64,000 bases of DNA, from the NCBI RefSeq assembly GCF_001545155.1, contig NZ_CP014226.1, forward strand, positions 976,038 to 1,040,037. Direction: 5' to 3'. The stretch comes from Halomonas chromatireducens. GTDB taxonomy: Bacteria; Pseudomonadota; Gammaproteobacteria; Pseudomonadales; Halomonadaceae. Shown here piece by piece: positions 51,826 through 61,390 of the stretch (its first letter is position 1; every line of letters begins with the position of its first letter). Made by a program: the position numbers and the translations under genes. The notes under the pieces are model-generated. The model saw only the letters and a program-made list of their open reading frames with translations. It had not been told where the DNA came from and made no database searches.

Positions 51826-52373
51826 GTATCGCCTCCCTTGCCTTTCTCAGGACTGAGCGGGCCGCCACGCTCGAGTACCTTGATACCCTCGAGGAAGTAG
51901 AGCACGGCTCGCAGCAGCGTCAGCAGCGCCGACGCTGCCAGCATGATGGAAATCAGATAGATCAGGTAACCGTTGGGGATACGCAGGAACTCGGTGACGT
52001 CTCCCCATTCCATGGCACGCTCGCCCAGCGCCCAGACCCGGCGAGCCATGACCCACAGCGCGCCGGTGACGATCAGGTTGACGATCACCTCACGCACCCA
52101 CACCAGCCGTGCGGGAAAGATGGCATCGAGCAGGTCGACGCTGACGTGCTCCTGGCGCCAGCACACCACCGGCAGCGACAGGAACACCACGGCCGCCAGC
52201 ATCAGCTGGGTCAGTTCGACGGTGCCGAGAATCGGCGAATTGAAGAAATAGCGACCGATCACGTCCGCCGTGGTCAGCAGCATCATGGCGAAGAGGGTGG
52301 CTCCCGCCACCCCCTCCAGCCCCAGCTGCATGATACGGCCGGCCCGTAACCAGAATGTCGACAGGGTCGGCAT
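51822..52373 (-). CDS. dctQ: TRAP transporter small permease (DctQ)
   Basis: A 183-aa membrane subunit with four helices: TLFAMMLLTTADVIGRYFFN, LTQLMLAAVVFLSLPVVCW and HVSVDLLDAIFP. Typical DctQ motifs. Located between dctP and dctM, 24 nt after dctP. Confidence 0.92.
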   Translation of the reverse strand: MPTLSTFWLRAGRIMQLGLEGVAGATLFAMMLLTTADVIGRYFFNSPILGTVELTQLMLAAVVFLSLPVVCWRQEHVSVDLLDAIFPARLVWVREVIVNLIVTGALWVMARRVWALGERAMEWGDVTEFLRIPNGYLIYLISIMLAASALLTLLRAVLYFLEGIKVLERGGPLSPEKGKGGDT

Positions 52374-52397
52374 GAAAAGTCTCCGCTAGCCGGAACG

Positions 52398-53453
52398 TTA
52401 CTGGCGTACCACGCGGTCGGCGATGCCTTCGCTCTCGGCGGCCAGGGCAAGCTGCTCACGGAAGTGCTCAAGCGCGGCATCGGCGTCGACACCGCGATCT
52501 TCCACATCGGCGGCCCATGCGGCGATCAGCTCCTCGGTCACGCCACGCAGCCGCTCGATATCCTCCTCGGGCACCTGGGTAAAGGTCTGGCCACGCTCAT
52601 TGGCGAACTCGACGCCGCTTTCGTCGGAGACATCCATCATGTAGCCGAACAGGCGCGACAGGTGTTCGCCGGAAACCGACTCGATCGCCTCGCGATCCTC
52701 GTCGGATATCTGGTTCCAGATCATCGGGTTCATGATGATGGCGAAGCTGCCGCGATAGAAGCCGCCGTCCACGGTCAGGGCATGGGGGGCCACTTCGGCG
52801 ACCCGGAAGCTGCGCAGGCTTTCCAGGGTCAGCATGGCGCCGTCGACCACGCCCTGGGAGGCCGCTTCGTAGACGCCGGTGGGCGGAAGTGCCACGCCGG
52901 TCACGCCCATGGCATCGGCCAGGCCGCTCATTACACCGCCGCCGACACGCAGGCGCTTGCCGGCCAGGCCGTCCAGGTCGTCGACCTGGTCACGGGTGAA
53001 GATCTGACCGGGGCCATGCACGCCCATGGCCATCACGTCGATCCCGCGGTGCTCATTGGCCTGGGCCAGGTGCTCCTGATGAGTGTGCCAGTAGGCAGCA
53101 GCGGCGTCCTCGGAGGAGAACTCCTCGAAGGTGGGGAATTCCGGCAGCTGCGTGGCCAGGAAACGTCCTGCCATGTGGGCGTGGAAAATCCAGCTGGCAT
53201 CGGCGATGCCGTCGGCAACGATCTCCATCTGTGCCGCCGGGGGCCCCATGTCATGCACGACTTCAACGGTCACGCGACCTTCGGTGGCCTCTTCGATCCA
53301 TGCTTTCCAGGACGGCCAGACGATGGTGTTGACACCATGGTTGGGGCCACCCCAGGTACTCACGGTAATAGTTGTCTGGGCCAGAGCCGGGGTACCGAGA
53401 CCCAGGCCGAGCGTCGCCAGGGCGCCGGCAATCAGGCGAGTTGTCTTGTTCAT
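52398..53453 (-). CDS. dctP: TRAP transporter substrate-binding protein (DctP)
   Basis: A 351-aa periplasmic protein with signal peptide ending PALAQ. Core DctP features are TITVSTWGGPNHGVN, PEFPTFEEFSSED, GLAGKRLRVGGGVMSGLADA and GVYEAASQGVVDGAML. Acidic composition fits a halophile. The conserved carboxylate-binding Arg is in KRLRVGG. Divergence from the homogentisate operon suggests it imports the aromatic acid that operon degrades. Confidence 0.93.
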   Translation of the reverse strand: MNKTTRLIAGALATLGLGLGTPALAQTTITVSTWGGPNHGVNTIVWPSWKAWIEEATEGRVTVEVVHDMGPPAAQMEIVADGIADASWIFHAHMAGRFLATQLPEFPTFEEFSSEDAAAAYWHTHQEHLAQANEHRGIDVMAMGVHGPGQIFTRDQVDDLDGLAGKRLRVGGGVMSGLADAMGVTGVALPPTGVYEAASQGVVDGAMLTLESLRSFRVAEVAPHALTVDGGFYRGSFAIIMNPMIWNQISDEDREAIESVSGEHLSRLFGYMMDVSDESGVEFANERGQTFTQVPEEDIERLRGVTEELIAAWAADVEDRGVDADAALEHFREQLALAAESEGIADRVVRQ

Positions 53454-53826
53454 GTTGTGCTCCTACGTCGTCACGGGGCGACATGCGCCGAATTACGGTC
53501 TTGTCGACTGGGCTCTGGAAGCCATCGGCCAAGAGCTTTCAGTCTTCGTATTCTCCGCTGTCACCATGACCGCAGTTACTCTCCCCTGCAACTAGTTTGG
53601 CGAAAATTCGTATTAGACTTAGGTATTAAAAACTAAAGAAATCCATGATCTTAGGCAAGTTTTTCCCATTTTCACGGCGACAGTGTCTGAAACCAATTTC
53701 AGGACAACTGGACATATAGTTTCAAAAGCAACTATGCTCGGTTCAACCTGACACGCCGATCGGGTCGAGAGCTGCTGTCATCTATCCCCTGATCAGGCGC
53801 CCCCGACGAGACACTGGAGAGGAACC
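53454..53826. promoter_or_regulatory. Divergent control region with two palindromes
   Basis: This 373-bp region between dctP and the MBL gene is AT-rich. Palindrome CTGAAA-CCAA-TTTCAG spans 53687-53702 and ATAGTT-8nt-AACTAT spans 53716-53735. They are 13 bp apart and share GAAAC/GTTTC half-site content. Their size and spacing suit a MarR-family dimer, and the marR gene is in the adjacent unit. Operator function is inferred. Confidence 0.5.
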
Positions 53827-54795
53827 ATGAGCAAGAAATTCGCCTCGCACGCCGATACTGAAGAGAAGCAGATCAGCTTTACCAAGCTGGCCGAAGGCCT
53901 TTACGCCTATACCGCCGAGGGCGACCCCAATAGTGGTGTCATCATCGGCGACGACAGCGTGATGGTGATCGATACCCAGGCCACTCCGATCATGGCCCAG
54001 GACGTGATCCGCCGGATCCGCGAAATCACGGACCTGCCGATCAAGCACGTGGTTCTGACCCACTACCACGCCGTGCGAGTGCTGGGCGCCTCCGCCTACG
54101 ACGCCGAGAACATCTACGCCAGCCAGCATACCTACGACCTGATCGTCGAGCGCGGCCAGCAGGACTATGAATCCGAGGTCGGCCGCTTCCCGCGCCTGTT
54201 CAAGGGGGTGGACTCCGTGCCCGGCCTGACCTGGCCGAATATCGTCTTCCAGGAGGAACTGACGGTGTACATGGGCAAGCGCGAGGTGCGCATCATTCAT
54301 CTGGGCCGCGGCCACACCAAGGGCGATACCATCGTCTGGCTGCCCGAGGAGAAGGTGATGTTCTCCGGCGACCTGGTCGAATATGGCGCCACGCCCTACA
54401 CCGGCGACGCTTATCACGAATACTGGCCGGCCACCCTCGACCGCCTTCAGGCAATGGCCCCGCAGAAGCTGGTGCCGGGCCGCGGTGAGGCGCTGCAGAC
54501 CCCCGAGCAGTGCCAGGAAGCCATCCAGGGTACCCGCGACTTCCTCAATGACATGTATGAAAGCGTCAAGGCGGGCAAAGCCGCCGGCAAGACGCTCTCC
54601 GAGTGCTATGCCGAGACCTACGCCCTGCTCAAGCCGAAGTACGGCCACTGGGTGATCTTCGATCACTGCGTGCCCTTCGACATCACCCGCTGCTATGACG
54701 AGGCGGGCGGCGAGTATCCGGATCCGCGGATCTGGACCGCCGAGCGCGATACCGCCATGTGGCACTCGCTGCAGGAAGTGGTCGAGAACCAGTAA
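53827..54795 (+). CDS. Metallo-beta-lactamase-fold hydrolase
   Basis: A 322-aa cytoplasmic MBL-fold protein beginning the homogentisate operon. It has the strand DSVMVIDTQATPIMA, HYHAVRVLGAS in place of the usual HxHxDH (H79, H81 kept, Asp and third His replaced), GRGHTKGDTIVWLPEEK (H163) and FSGDLVEYGA (D182). Homologues beside FAD monooxygenases in aromatic clusters may hydrolyse a lactone or thioester; not established. The altered metal motif could bind one metal only. GAGAGGAACC precedes the ATG. Confidence 0.85.
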   Translation: MSKKFASHADTEEKQISFTKLAEGLYAYTAEGDPNSGVIIGDDSVMVIDTQATPIMAQDVIRRIREITDLPIKHVVLTHYHAVRVLGASAYDAENIYASQHTYDLIVERGQQDYESEVGRFPRLFKGVDSVPGLTWPNIVFQEELTVYMGKREVRIIHLGRGHTKGDTIVWLPEEKVMFSGDLVEYGATPYTGDAYHEYWPATLDRLQAMAPQKLVPGRGEALQTPEQCQEAIQGTRDFLNDMYESVKAGKAAGKTLSECYAETYALLKPKYGHWVIFDHCVPFDITRCYDEAGGEYPDPRIWTAERDTAMWHSLQEVVENQ

Positions 54796-54946
54796 CGCTC
54801 TGCTTTCCCAACGTTCAAGATGCGCGTCGCCGGCGACAGGCCTGACGAGGGCCCGATTCCAGGGAAGGAATCGGTAGCGCCCAGGGAGGGGTCCACCACG
54901 CCCTCGCACAGGCCTGCCGCCGGAAACAGTCGCGGTCGGAGGAGCC

Positions 54947-56683
54947 ATGCCAACCACCTACAAGAATCCCGTCTACCCGTATCGACGCCCACCGGAACTC
55001 GACCGCGATGACGTACGCCACTGCCCGGTAGTGATCGTGGGCGCCGGCCCCACCGGCCTGGCCATGGCCATCGACCTGGCCCAGCAGGGCATCGCCAGCG
55101 TCGTGCTGGACGACAACAATACCGTCAGCGTCGGCTCCCGGGCGATCTGCTTCGCCAAGCGTACCCTGGAGATCCTCGATCGCCTGGGCTGCGGCCAGCC
55201 GATGATCGACAAGGGCGTGACCTGGCAGCATGGCCGCGTGTTCTTCCAGGAACGCGAGGTATACGACTTCAACCTGCTGCCGGAGGAGGGCCACCGCATG
55301 CCGGCCTTCATCAACCTGCAGCAGTACTACTTCGAAGAGTACCTGGTCGACCGGGCAGACGAACTCTCCGACCTCATCGAACTGCGCTGGAAGCACAAGG
55401 TCATCGAGGTAGACAGCCGACCCGAGCGCAGCGAAATCGTGGTCAGCACCGAGGACGGCGACTACCGCCTCTCCTGCGACTACCTGCTGGTGGCCGACGG
55501 TGCCAACAGCAAGATCCGCGACATGCTGGGCCTGGAGAGCCGCGGCCAGATCTTCCAGGACCACTTCCTGATCGCCGACGTGATCATGAAGGCGGACTTC
55601 CCCACCGAGCGCTGGTTCTGGTTCGACCCGCCCTTCCACCCCAACCAGTCGGTGCTGCTGCACAAGCAGCCGGACAACGTCTGGCGCATCGACTTCCAGC
55701 TGGGCTGGGACGCCGACCCGGAAGAGGAGAAGAAGGAGGAGAACATCCGCCCCCGCGTGCAGGCGATGCTCGGCGAGGACGTGGAGTTCGAACTGGAATG
55801 GGCCAGCGTCTACACCTTCCGCTGCCGCAAGATGGACGACTATATTCACAACCGGGTGTTCTTCATGGGCGATGCCGCCCACCAGGTCTCGCCCTTCGGC
55901 GCCCGTGGCGCCAACGGTGCGCTGCAGAGCACCGAGAACCTGGCCTGGAAACTGGCCCGGGTACTCAGGGGCCGGGCCCCCGAGGCGCTGCTTGAGACCT
56001 ACAACGACGAGCGCCAGCACGGTGCCGCCGAGAACATCCTCAACTCGACCCGCGCCACCGACTTCATCACGCCCAAGAGCCGCATCAGCCGCGTGTTCCG
56101 CGACACCACCCTGGAACTGGCCGAGCACTACCCCTTCGCCCGCAGCCTGGTGAACAGCGGCCGGCTGTCGGTGCCCTGCCGCTACGACGGTTCGCCGCTC
56201 AACGACACCGGCGGCGAAGGTTTCCCGCTTGAGCTGCGCCCCGGCAGCCCGGCCAAGGATGCGCCGATCCGACTCGCCGGGCAGAGCGCCTGGCTGCTCA
56301 ACCAGCTGGGCAACCGCTTCGTGCTGCTGCTCGATGGTCGCGTCAACAGCGCCCGGGCCGAGAGCCTGCAGGCCGAACTGCAGTCGCTGCTGGATGAGCG
56401 CGACGACCTCGACCTGGTCATCGTCGGACCCACGCCTCACGCCCTCTCCGAGCTGCCCCGCAGCGTGACGGTCGAGGACGCCGAGAACCTGATCGGGGAG
56501 CGCTATGGCCTCACGGCCGGCGCCGGCTACCTGCTGCGGCCCGACCAGCACGTGACCGCCCGCTGGCCCGAGGTCTCGGCCAGGGCGGTGGGTGCCGCGA
56601 TGGACCGCGCCCTGGGCGCCAACCTTGCCGCCGTTTCCGAAGATCGCCCCGACCATCAGGGAGGCCGCCATGCCACGGCTTGA
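54947..56683 (+). CDS. FAD-dependent aromatic monooxygenase
   Basis: A 578-aa group A flavin hydroxylase (MhpA/PheA/TfdB-like). It has VVIVGAGPTGLAMAIDLAQQ at about 27-46, the DG motif YLLVADGANSKIRDML and FMGDAAHQVSPFGARGANGA. A C-terminal thioredoxin-like domain (from about 430) is typical of the phenol hydroxylase class. With homogentisate genes next door it probably hydroxylates a monohydroxylated aromatic acid, for example 3-hydroxyphenylacetate, to homogentisate. Substrate is inference. Overlaps the DUF2783 gene by 14 nt. RBS GGAGGAG-like (CGGAGGAG) lies just upstream. Confidence 0.9.
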   Translation: MPTTYKNPVYPYRRPPELDRDDVRHCPVVIVGAGPTGLAMAIDLAQQGIASVVLDDNNTVSVGSRAICFAKRTLEILDRLGCGQPMIDKGVTWQHGRVFFQEREVYDFNLLPEEGHRMPAFINLQQYYFEEYLVDRADELSDLIELRWKHKVIEVDSRPERSEIVVSTEDGDYRLSCDYLLVADGANSKIRDMLGLESRGQIFQDHFLIADVIMKADFPTERWFWFDPPFHPNQSVLLHKQPDNVWRIDFQLGWDADPEEEKKEENIRPRVQAMLGEDVEFELEWASVYTFRCRKMDDYIHNRVFFMGDAAHQVSPFGARGANGALQSTENLAWKLARVLRGRAPEALLETYNDERQHGAAENILNSTRATDFITPKSRISRVFRDTTLELAEHYPFARSLVNSGRLSVPCRYDGSPLNDTGGEGFPLELRPGSPAKDAPIRLAGQSAWLLNQLGNRFVLLLDGRVNSARAESLQAELQSLLDERDDLDLVIVGPTPHALSELPRSVTVEDAENLIGERYGLTAGAGYLLRPDQHVTARWPEVSARAVGAAMDRALGANLAAVSEDRPDHQGGRHATA

Positions 56684-56912
56684 ACTCAACCCCAACTTCA
56701 CCGACCCGGACGCCTTCTACGCCGCGCTGACCGAGGCGCACCGTGAACGCGACGAGGCGCAGAGCGAACGCATCAACGCCCGGCTGATCCTGCTGCTGGC
56801 CAACCATATCGGCGACCAGCAGGTGCTCGAAGAGGCACTGGAGATCGCCACCCAGGCCGCCGAGCCCAGAGCCACCGAGACCGAAGCCCGGCAACAAGAA
56901 CAGCACGGATGA
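56670..56912 (+). CDS. DUF2783 family small protein
   Basis: An 80-aa protein: [40 protein letters not shown] and [18 protein letters not shown]2783 genes follow FAD monooxygenases in aromatic clusters of several proteobacteria, suggesting a subunit or stabiliser; function is unknown. AGGGAGG lies 5 nt before the ATG at 56670. Overlap with both neighbours indicates translational coupling. Confidence 0.8.
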   Translation: MPRLELNPNFTDPDAFYAALTEAHRERDEAQSERINARLILLLANHIGDQQVLEEALEIATQAAEPRATETEARQQEQHG

Positions 56913-56926
56913 CGAGGATACTCCCC

Positions 56927-58237
56927 ATGACGACCGAGACGCTTGAGTACCAGAGCGGCTTTCGCAACCATTTCTCCACCGAGGCGCTGCCCGGCGCCCT
57001 GCCAATCGGCCAGAACTCGCCCCAGCGCTGTGCCTATGGGCTCTACGCCGAGCAGTACACCGGCTCGGCCTTCACCGCCCCGCGTCACCAGAACCTGCGC
57101 AGCTGGCTCTATCGCATCCGTCCCTCGGTGGTACAGAGCGCCTATCGTCCGCTCGCCGTAGAAGGCGTGGCCACGGCACCGCTGGCCAAGCCCGCCGCCG
57201 ATCCCAATCAGATGCGCTGGGACCCGTTGCCCGTGCCCGCCGAGCCCACCGATTTTGTCGACGGCCTGTTGAGCATCGCAGTCAACGGCGATGCCGGCAC
57301 CCAGGCCGGCTGCGGCGTGCACGTCTACGCCTTCAACCGGGATATGACCGAGCGCTTCTTCTACAACGCCGACGGCGAGCTGCTGATCGTTCCGCAGCTG
57401 GGCACCCTGCGCCTGCGCACCGAGCTGGGCGAGCTTCAGGTCAAGGGCGGCGAGATCGCGGTGATTCCCCGCGGCATCAAGTTCCAGGTGCGCCTGGCGG
57501 AAGGCTCAGACGCCGCCCGCGGCTACATCTGCGAGAACTACGGCAGCCCGCTGGAACTGCCCGGCCTCGGCCCCATCGGCGCCAACGGCCTGGCCAACCC
57601 CCGCGACTTCCAGAGCCCCGTGGCGAGCTACGAAGATCTCGAAGGCGAGTACGAGCTGGTGGCCAAGTTCTCCGGTCGTTTCTGGGTGACCCAGCTCGAC
57701 CACTCGCCGCTGGACGTGGTGGCCTGGCACGGCAACTACGCGCCCTACAAGTACGACCTGGCCCACTTCAACACCATCAACACGGTGAGCTTCGACCACC
57801 CGGACCCGTCGATCTTCACCGTGCTGACCTCGGCCTCCGACACCCCGGGAATGGCCAACCTGGACTTCGTGATCTTCCCGCCGCGCTGGATGGTGGCCGA
57901 GAACACCTTCCGCCCGCCCTACTTCCATCGCAACCTGATGAGCGAGTTCATGGGCCTGATCCACGGCGAGTACGACGCCAAGGCCGAGGGCTTCCTGCCC
58001 GGCGGCGCCAGCCTGCACAACTGCATGTCGCCCCACGGCCCCGACGCCGATACCTTCGAGAAGGCATCGAACGCCGAGCTTGCACCCCAGCATCAGGGCG
58101 ATACCCTGGCCTTCATGTTCGAGAGCCGCTACGTCTACCATCCGACCGAGGCGGCACTGGATGCCGAGATTCGTCAGCGCGACTACGTCGATGTCTGGTC
58201 GACCCTGCGTTCGCACTTCGATCCGGAACAGCCTTGA
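56927..58237 (+). CDS. hmgA: Homogentisate 1,2-dioxygenase
   Basis: A 436-aa Fe(II) dioxygenase opening homogentisate to maleylacetoacetate. It has [33 protein letters not shown] and the Fe ligands in [17 protein letters not shown] and [11 protein letters not shown]. The ATG at 56927 follows GAGGAT; an ATG at 56909 overlapping the DUF2783 stop would add MTRILP. Family length about 430-440. Confidence 0.96.
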   Translation: MTTETLEYQSGFRNHFSTEALPGALPIGQNSPQRCAYGLYAEQYTGSAFTAPRHQNLRSWLYRIRPSVVQSAYRPLAVEGVATAPLAKPAADPNQMRWDPLPVPAEPTDFVDGLLSIAVNGDAGTQAGCGVHVYAFNRDMTERFFYNADGELLIVPQLGTLRLRTELGELQVKGGEIAVIPRGIKFQVRLAEGSDAARGYICENYGSPLELPGLGPIGANGLANPRDFQSPVASYEDLEGEYELVAKFSGRFWVTQLDHSPLDVVAWHGNYAPYKYDLAHFNTINTVSFDHPDPSIFTVLTSASDTPGMANLDFVIFPPRWMVAENTFRPPYFHRNLMSEFMGLIHGEYDAKAEGFLPGGASLHNCMSPHGPDADTFEKASNAELAPQHQGDTLAFMFESRYVYHPTEAALDAEIRQRDYVDVWSTLRSHFDPEQP

Positions 58238-58298
58238 GCGGATATAGACAGCCCCGAGCGCGATAAAAGCGCCCTGAGCAACAAGACGAATGAACGGA

Positions 58299-58317
58299 CG
58301 AGGCCCACAGGGCCTCG
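58299..58317 (+). promoter_or_regulatory. Hairpin between hmgA and the FAH gene
   Basis: A perfect 8-bp stem CGAGGCCC / GGGCCTCG with a 3-nt loop, without T-tract, in a 105-bp gap. A possible mRNA-processing or partial-attenuation point inside the operon. Confidence 0.4.
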
Positions 58318-58342
58318 CCTCTGACGAAAGGACCCAACGACG

Positions 58343-59362
58343 ATGAAACTCGCTACTTTGAAGAACGGCCGCGACGGCGAACTGATCGTGGTCTCCCGCG
58401 ACCTGACCCGCGCCGTGCGTGCCAGCGACATTGGCGCCACCCTGCAGCAGGCGGTGGAGAGCTGGGACAGCCTCGCTCCCAAGCTGGAGCAACGCTATGT
58501 CCAGCTCAACGACGGCCAGGCCGAGGGCGCTTTTGACCTCGACCAAAGCAAGCTGCACTCGCCGCTGCCGCGCAGCTACCACTGGGCCGACGGCTCCGCC
58601 TACCTCAACCACGTCAAGCTGGTACGCCAGGCGCGCAATGCCGAGATGCCCGAGACCTTCTGGACCGACCCGCTGATGTACCAGGGCGGCGGCGACCGCT
58701 TCCTGGCCCCGACAGAGGACATCGAGGCGGTCAGCGAGGAGCACGGCATCGACTTCGAGGGCGAGATCGCGGTGATCACCGACGACGTGCCCATGGCGGT
58801 GACCCCCGAGCAGGCCGCCGGACACATCAAGCTGGTCATGCTGGTCAACGACGTCAGCCTGCGCGGCCTGATCCCCGGCGAGCTGGCCAAGGGCTTCGGC
58901 TTCTTCCAGGCCAAGCCGGCCTCGAGCTTCTCGCCCATCGCGGTGACCCCTGACGAACTCGGCGACGCCTGGCAGGACGGCAAGGTGCACCTGCCGCTCA
59001 CCGTACACTTCAACGGCGAAAAGTTCGGCGAACCGGAAGCCGGCCCCGACATGATCTTCAGCTTCCCGCAGCTGGTTGCTCACGCGGCCAAGACCCGCTA
59101 CCTGGGCGCCGGCGCGGTGGTGGGCTCCGGCACCGTCTCCAACCCCGACCCCGATGGCGGCCCCGGAAAGCCGATCGCCGATGGTGGCGTGGGCTACAGC
59201 TGCCTGGCCGAGGTACGCATGGTGGAGCAGATCCTGCACGGCCAGGCCAAGACCTCCTTCATGCGCTTCGGCGACCGGGTGCGCATCGAGATGTTCGACC
59301 GCGAGGGCAAGAGCATCTTCGGCGCCATCGACCAGCAGGTGGTCAAGTACCAGCCCAAGTAA
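58343..59362 (+). CDS. Fumarylacetoacetate hydrolase family protein
   Basis: A 339-aa FAH-fold enzyme cleaving fumarylacetoacetate to fumarate and acetoacetate. It has SYHWADGSAYLNHVKLVRQA, metal-binding Glu in DFEGEIAVITDDVP and GFGFFQAKPASSFSPIAVTP. Shorter than the ~430-aa mammalian-type FahA; this short form occurs in many bacterial homogentisate operons. GAAAGGA precedes the ATG. Confidence 0.92.
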   Translation: MKLATLKNGRDGELIVVSRDLTRAVRASDIGATLQQAVESWDSLAPKLEQRYVQLNDGQAEGAFDLDQSKLHSPLPRSYHWADGSAYLNHVKLVRQARNAEMPETFWTDPLMYQGGGDRFLAPTEDIEAVSEEHGIDFEGEIAVITDDVPMAVTPEQAAGHIKLVMLVNDVSLRGLIPGELAKGFGFFQAKPASSFSPIAVTPDELGDAWQDGKVHLPLTVHFNGEKFGEPEAGPDMIFSFPQLVAHAAKTRYLGAGAVVGSGTVSNPDPDGGPGKPIADGGVGYSCLAEVRMVEQILHGQAKTSFMRFGDRVRIEMFDREGKSIFGAIDQQVVKYQPK

Positions 59363-59381
59363 ATGGCAGGGAGAGGCAACC

Positions 59382-60026
59382 ATGACCACGCTATACGGCT
59401 ATTTTCGCTCGTCGGCAGCCTACCGGGTGCGCATCGTCCTCAACCTCAAGGGCCTGGCCTTTGAGCAGGTCCCGGTCAACCTGGTGAAGGGCGAACAGCG
59501 CAGCGAGACCTTCCGCGCCCATAACCCCCAGGGGCTGGTGCCGGCGCTGGTTACCGACGACGGCACCACCCTGACCCAGTCGCTGGCGATCTGCGAGTAC
59601 CTGGACGAGCTCCACCCCAGCCCCGCGCTGCTCCCGCTCGAGCCGGCTGAGCGGGCCCGTGTGCGGGCACTGGCCCAACTGGTGGCCTGCGAGATCCACC
59701 CGCTCAACAACCTGCGGGTGCTCAAGTACCTGGTCAACGAACTGAAATTGGACGACGAGGCCAAGCTGGCCTGGTACCGCCACTGGGTGACCGGCGGCTT
59801 CGACGCCCTGGAGGCGATGCTCTCCCGGGAGGCGGGCAGCGGCGACTTCTGCCACGGCGACACCCCGACGCTCGCCGATGTCTGCCTGGTGCCCCAGGTG
59901 TTCAACGCCGAGCGCTTCGAGTGCGACCTCTCCGCCTACCCGCGGATCCAGCGCATCGTCGCCAACTGCCGCGCACTCGATGCTTTCCACCAGGCCTCCC
60001 CGGAAGAGCAGCCGGACGCCGGCTAA
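59382..60026 (+). CDS. maiA: Maleylacetoacetate isomerase
   Basis: A 214-aa zeta-class glutathione transferase. It has the signature YFRSSAAYRVRIVLNLKGL with catalytic SSAAYR, NPQGLVPALVTDDG, LTQSLAICEYLDE and the C-terminal GDTPTLADVCLVPQVFNA. GGGAGAGG lies upstream of the ATG. It completes the pathway from homogentisate to fumarate plus acetoacetate. Confidence 0.95.
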   Translation: MTTLYGYFRSSAAYRVRIVLNLKGLAFEQVPVNLVKGEQRSETFRAHNPQGLVPALVTDDGTTLTQSLAICEYLDELHPSPALLPLEPAERARVRALAQLVACEIHPLNNLRVLKYLVNELKLDDEAKLAWYRHWVTGGFDALEAMLSREAGSGDFCHGDTPTLADVCLVPQVFNAERFECDLSAYPRIQRIVANCRALDAFHQASPEEQPDAG

Positions 60027-60071
60027 GCAATCGCGGATCGTTTCGGCTACAATAAGCAGGCTAACGACACA

Positions 60072-60120
60072 CGGGCGCCGCTCTATCCCGCTCAGGCCGA
60101 GCCGGGAAGGGTGGCGCCCG
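60072..60120 (+). promoter_or_regulatory. Long-loop inverted repeat upstream of the MFS gene
   Basis: CGGGCGCC (60072-60079) and GGCGCCCG (60113-60120) form an 8-bp stem around a 33-nt loop. It may end the maiA transcript or structure the 5' leader of the transporter mRNA. Confidence 0.3.
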
Positions 60121-60166
60121 CTGGTCGTTGTTCGCCTCCCGAGGCGCCCTTCGAGAAGAGGTCAAT

Positions 60167-61390
60167 GTGCTGAGGCTGACGTCCCCCGCCACGGTGGTGA
60201 CCCTGGCGGCCCTGACCGCGCTGGGCCCGCTGGCAACCGACATGTACCTGCCCGCCATGCCTGCCATGGCCGCGGCGCTCGATACCGGCCCCGACCAGGT
60301 GCAGCTGACTCTGAGCCTGTACATGGCCGGCTTCGCCGCCGCCCAGCTGTTCTGCGGCCCTTTCTCCGACCGTTTCGGGCGCAAGCCGGTAATGATCTTC
60401 GGCTTCAGTCTGTTCCTGGTGGCGAGCCTGCTGTGCGCCTTCGCCCCCAGCATCGAATGGCTGCTGGCAGGGCGCTTCCTGCAGGCCCTGGGCGGCGCCA
60501 CCGGGCCGGTGCTGGGCCGCGCCGCGGTGCGCGACATCTACGGGCCCATCGAGGCCGGGCGTATCCTCTCCTACATGGCCAGCACCATGTCGCTGGCCCC
60601 GGCGCTGGCTCCGATTGTCGGTGCCGGGCTGCTGGTGTTCTTCGGCTGGCAGTCGATCTTCGTGCTGCTGGCGTTCTATGCCGCGGCAATGCTGCCACTG
60701 CTGATCCTGGCGCTGCCTGAAACACTGCCACCGGAACGACGTCAGTCGATCCACCCGCAAGCCATCCTGGCCAACTTTCGCAGGCTGCTCGGCCAACGCA
60801 CCTTCATGGGCTATACCCTGACCAACGCGGCGGCTTTCTCGGGCCTGTTCGCCTACCTCTCGGGTTCGTCCTTCGTGTTGATCGAGTTCCTCGGCGTCTC
60901 CCCGTTCCAGTATGGACTGTTCTTCAGTTTGATCGTCGCTGGCTTTTTCGTCGGGACCCTGCTCAGCGGCCGCTATAGCCATCGTCTGGGACGCGAGCGC
61001 CTGGTCGGCCTGGCCACGCTGGTCTGCGCTGCGGGAGGGTGCCTGATGGCAGCGCTGGCGCTGTCAGGGGTGTTCGCCGCCTGGGCCGTGGTCGGCCCCC
61101 ATGTGCTGTTCATGGTCGGCGTCGGCGTTCTGATGCCACAGACCATGTCGGGGGCACTGGCGCCCAATCCACACTGCGCCGGCGCGGCCTCTTCACTCTT
61201 CGGTTTTCTACAGATGACCATTGCTGCCGTGGTCGGCGGCGCAGTGGCCCAGCTGCATGACGGCACCTCGCTGACCATGGCGATCGTGGTAGCGCTGGGT
61301 GGACTGCTCGCTGTCGCCAGTTTCCTGGGGTTGGTACGGCCCGCCGAACGGGCCATGGCATTGCAGCAGACACAGGAGTTGAAGCATTGA
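60167..61390 (+). CDS. Bcr/CflA family multidrug efflux MFS transporter
   Basis: A 407-aa 12-TM protein. It has ALTALGPLATDMYLPAMPAM, motif A GPFSDRFGRKPVM, and RFLQALGGATGPVLGRAAVRD. These are Bcr/CflA signatures. The GTG at 60167 was chosen since AGAAGAGG lies 5 nt upstream; a TTG at 60128 would add 13 residues. Substrate unknown. Confidence 0.9.
   Translation: MLRLTSPATVVTLAALTALGPLATDMYLPAMPAMAAALDTGPDQVQLTLSLYMAGFAAAQLFCGPFSDRFGRKPVMIFGFSLFLVASLLCAFAPSIEWLLAGRFLQALGGATGPVLGRAAVRDIYGPIEAGRILSYMASTMSLAPALAPIVGAGLLVFFGWQSIFVLLAFYAAAMLPLLILALPETLPPERRQSIHPQAILANFRRLLGQRTFMGYTLTNAAAFSGLFAYLSGSSFVLIEFLGVSPFQYGLFFSLIVAGFFVGTLLSGRYSHRLGRERLVGLATLVCAAGGCLMAALALSGVFAAWAVVGPHVLFMVGVGVLMPQTMSGALAPNPHCAGAASSLFGFLQMTIAAVVGGAVAQLHDGTSLTMAIVVALGGLLAVASFLGLVRPAERAMALQQTQELKH

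Noticed and set aside
54815..56701. Long minus-strand frame opposite the FAD monooxygenase
   Set aside because: GC-rich antisense frame with no recognisable domain; the plus strand encodes a clear flavoprotein.
57506..59389. Long minus-strand frame opposite hmgA and the FAH gene
   Set aside because: Antisense shadow; both plus-strand enzymes have full catalytic motifs.
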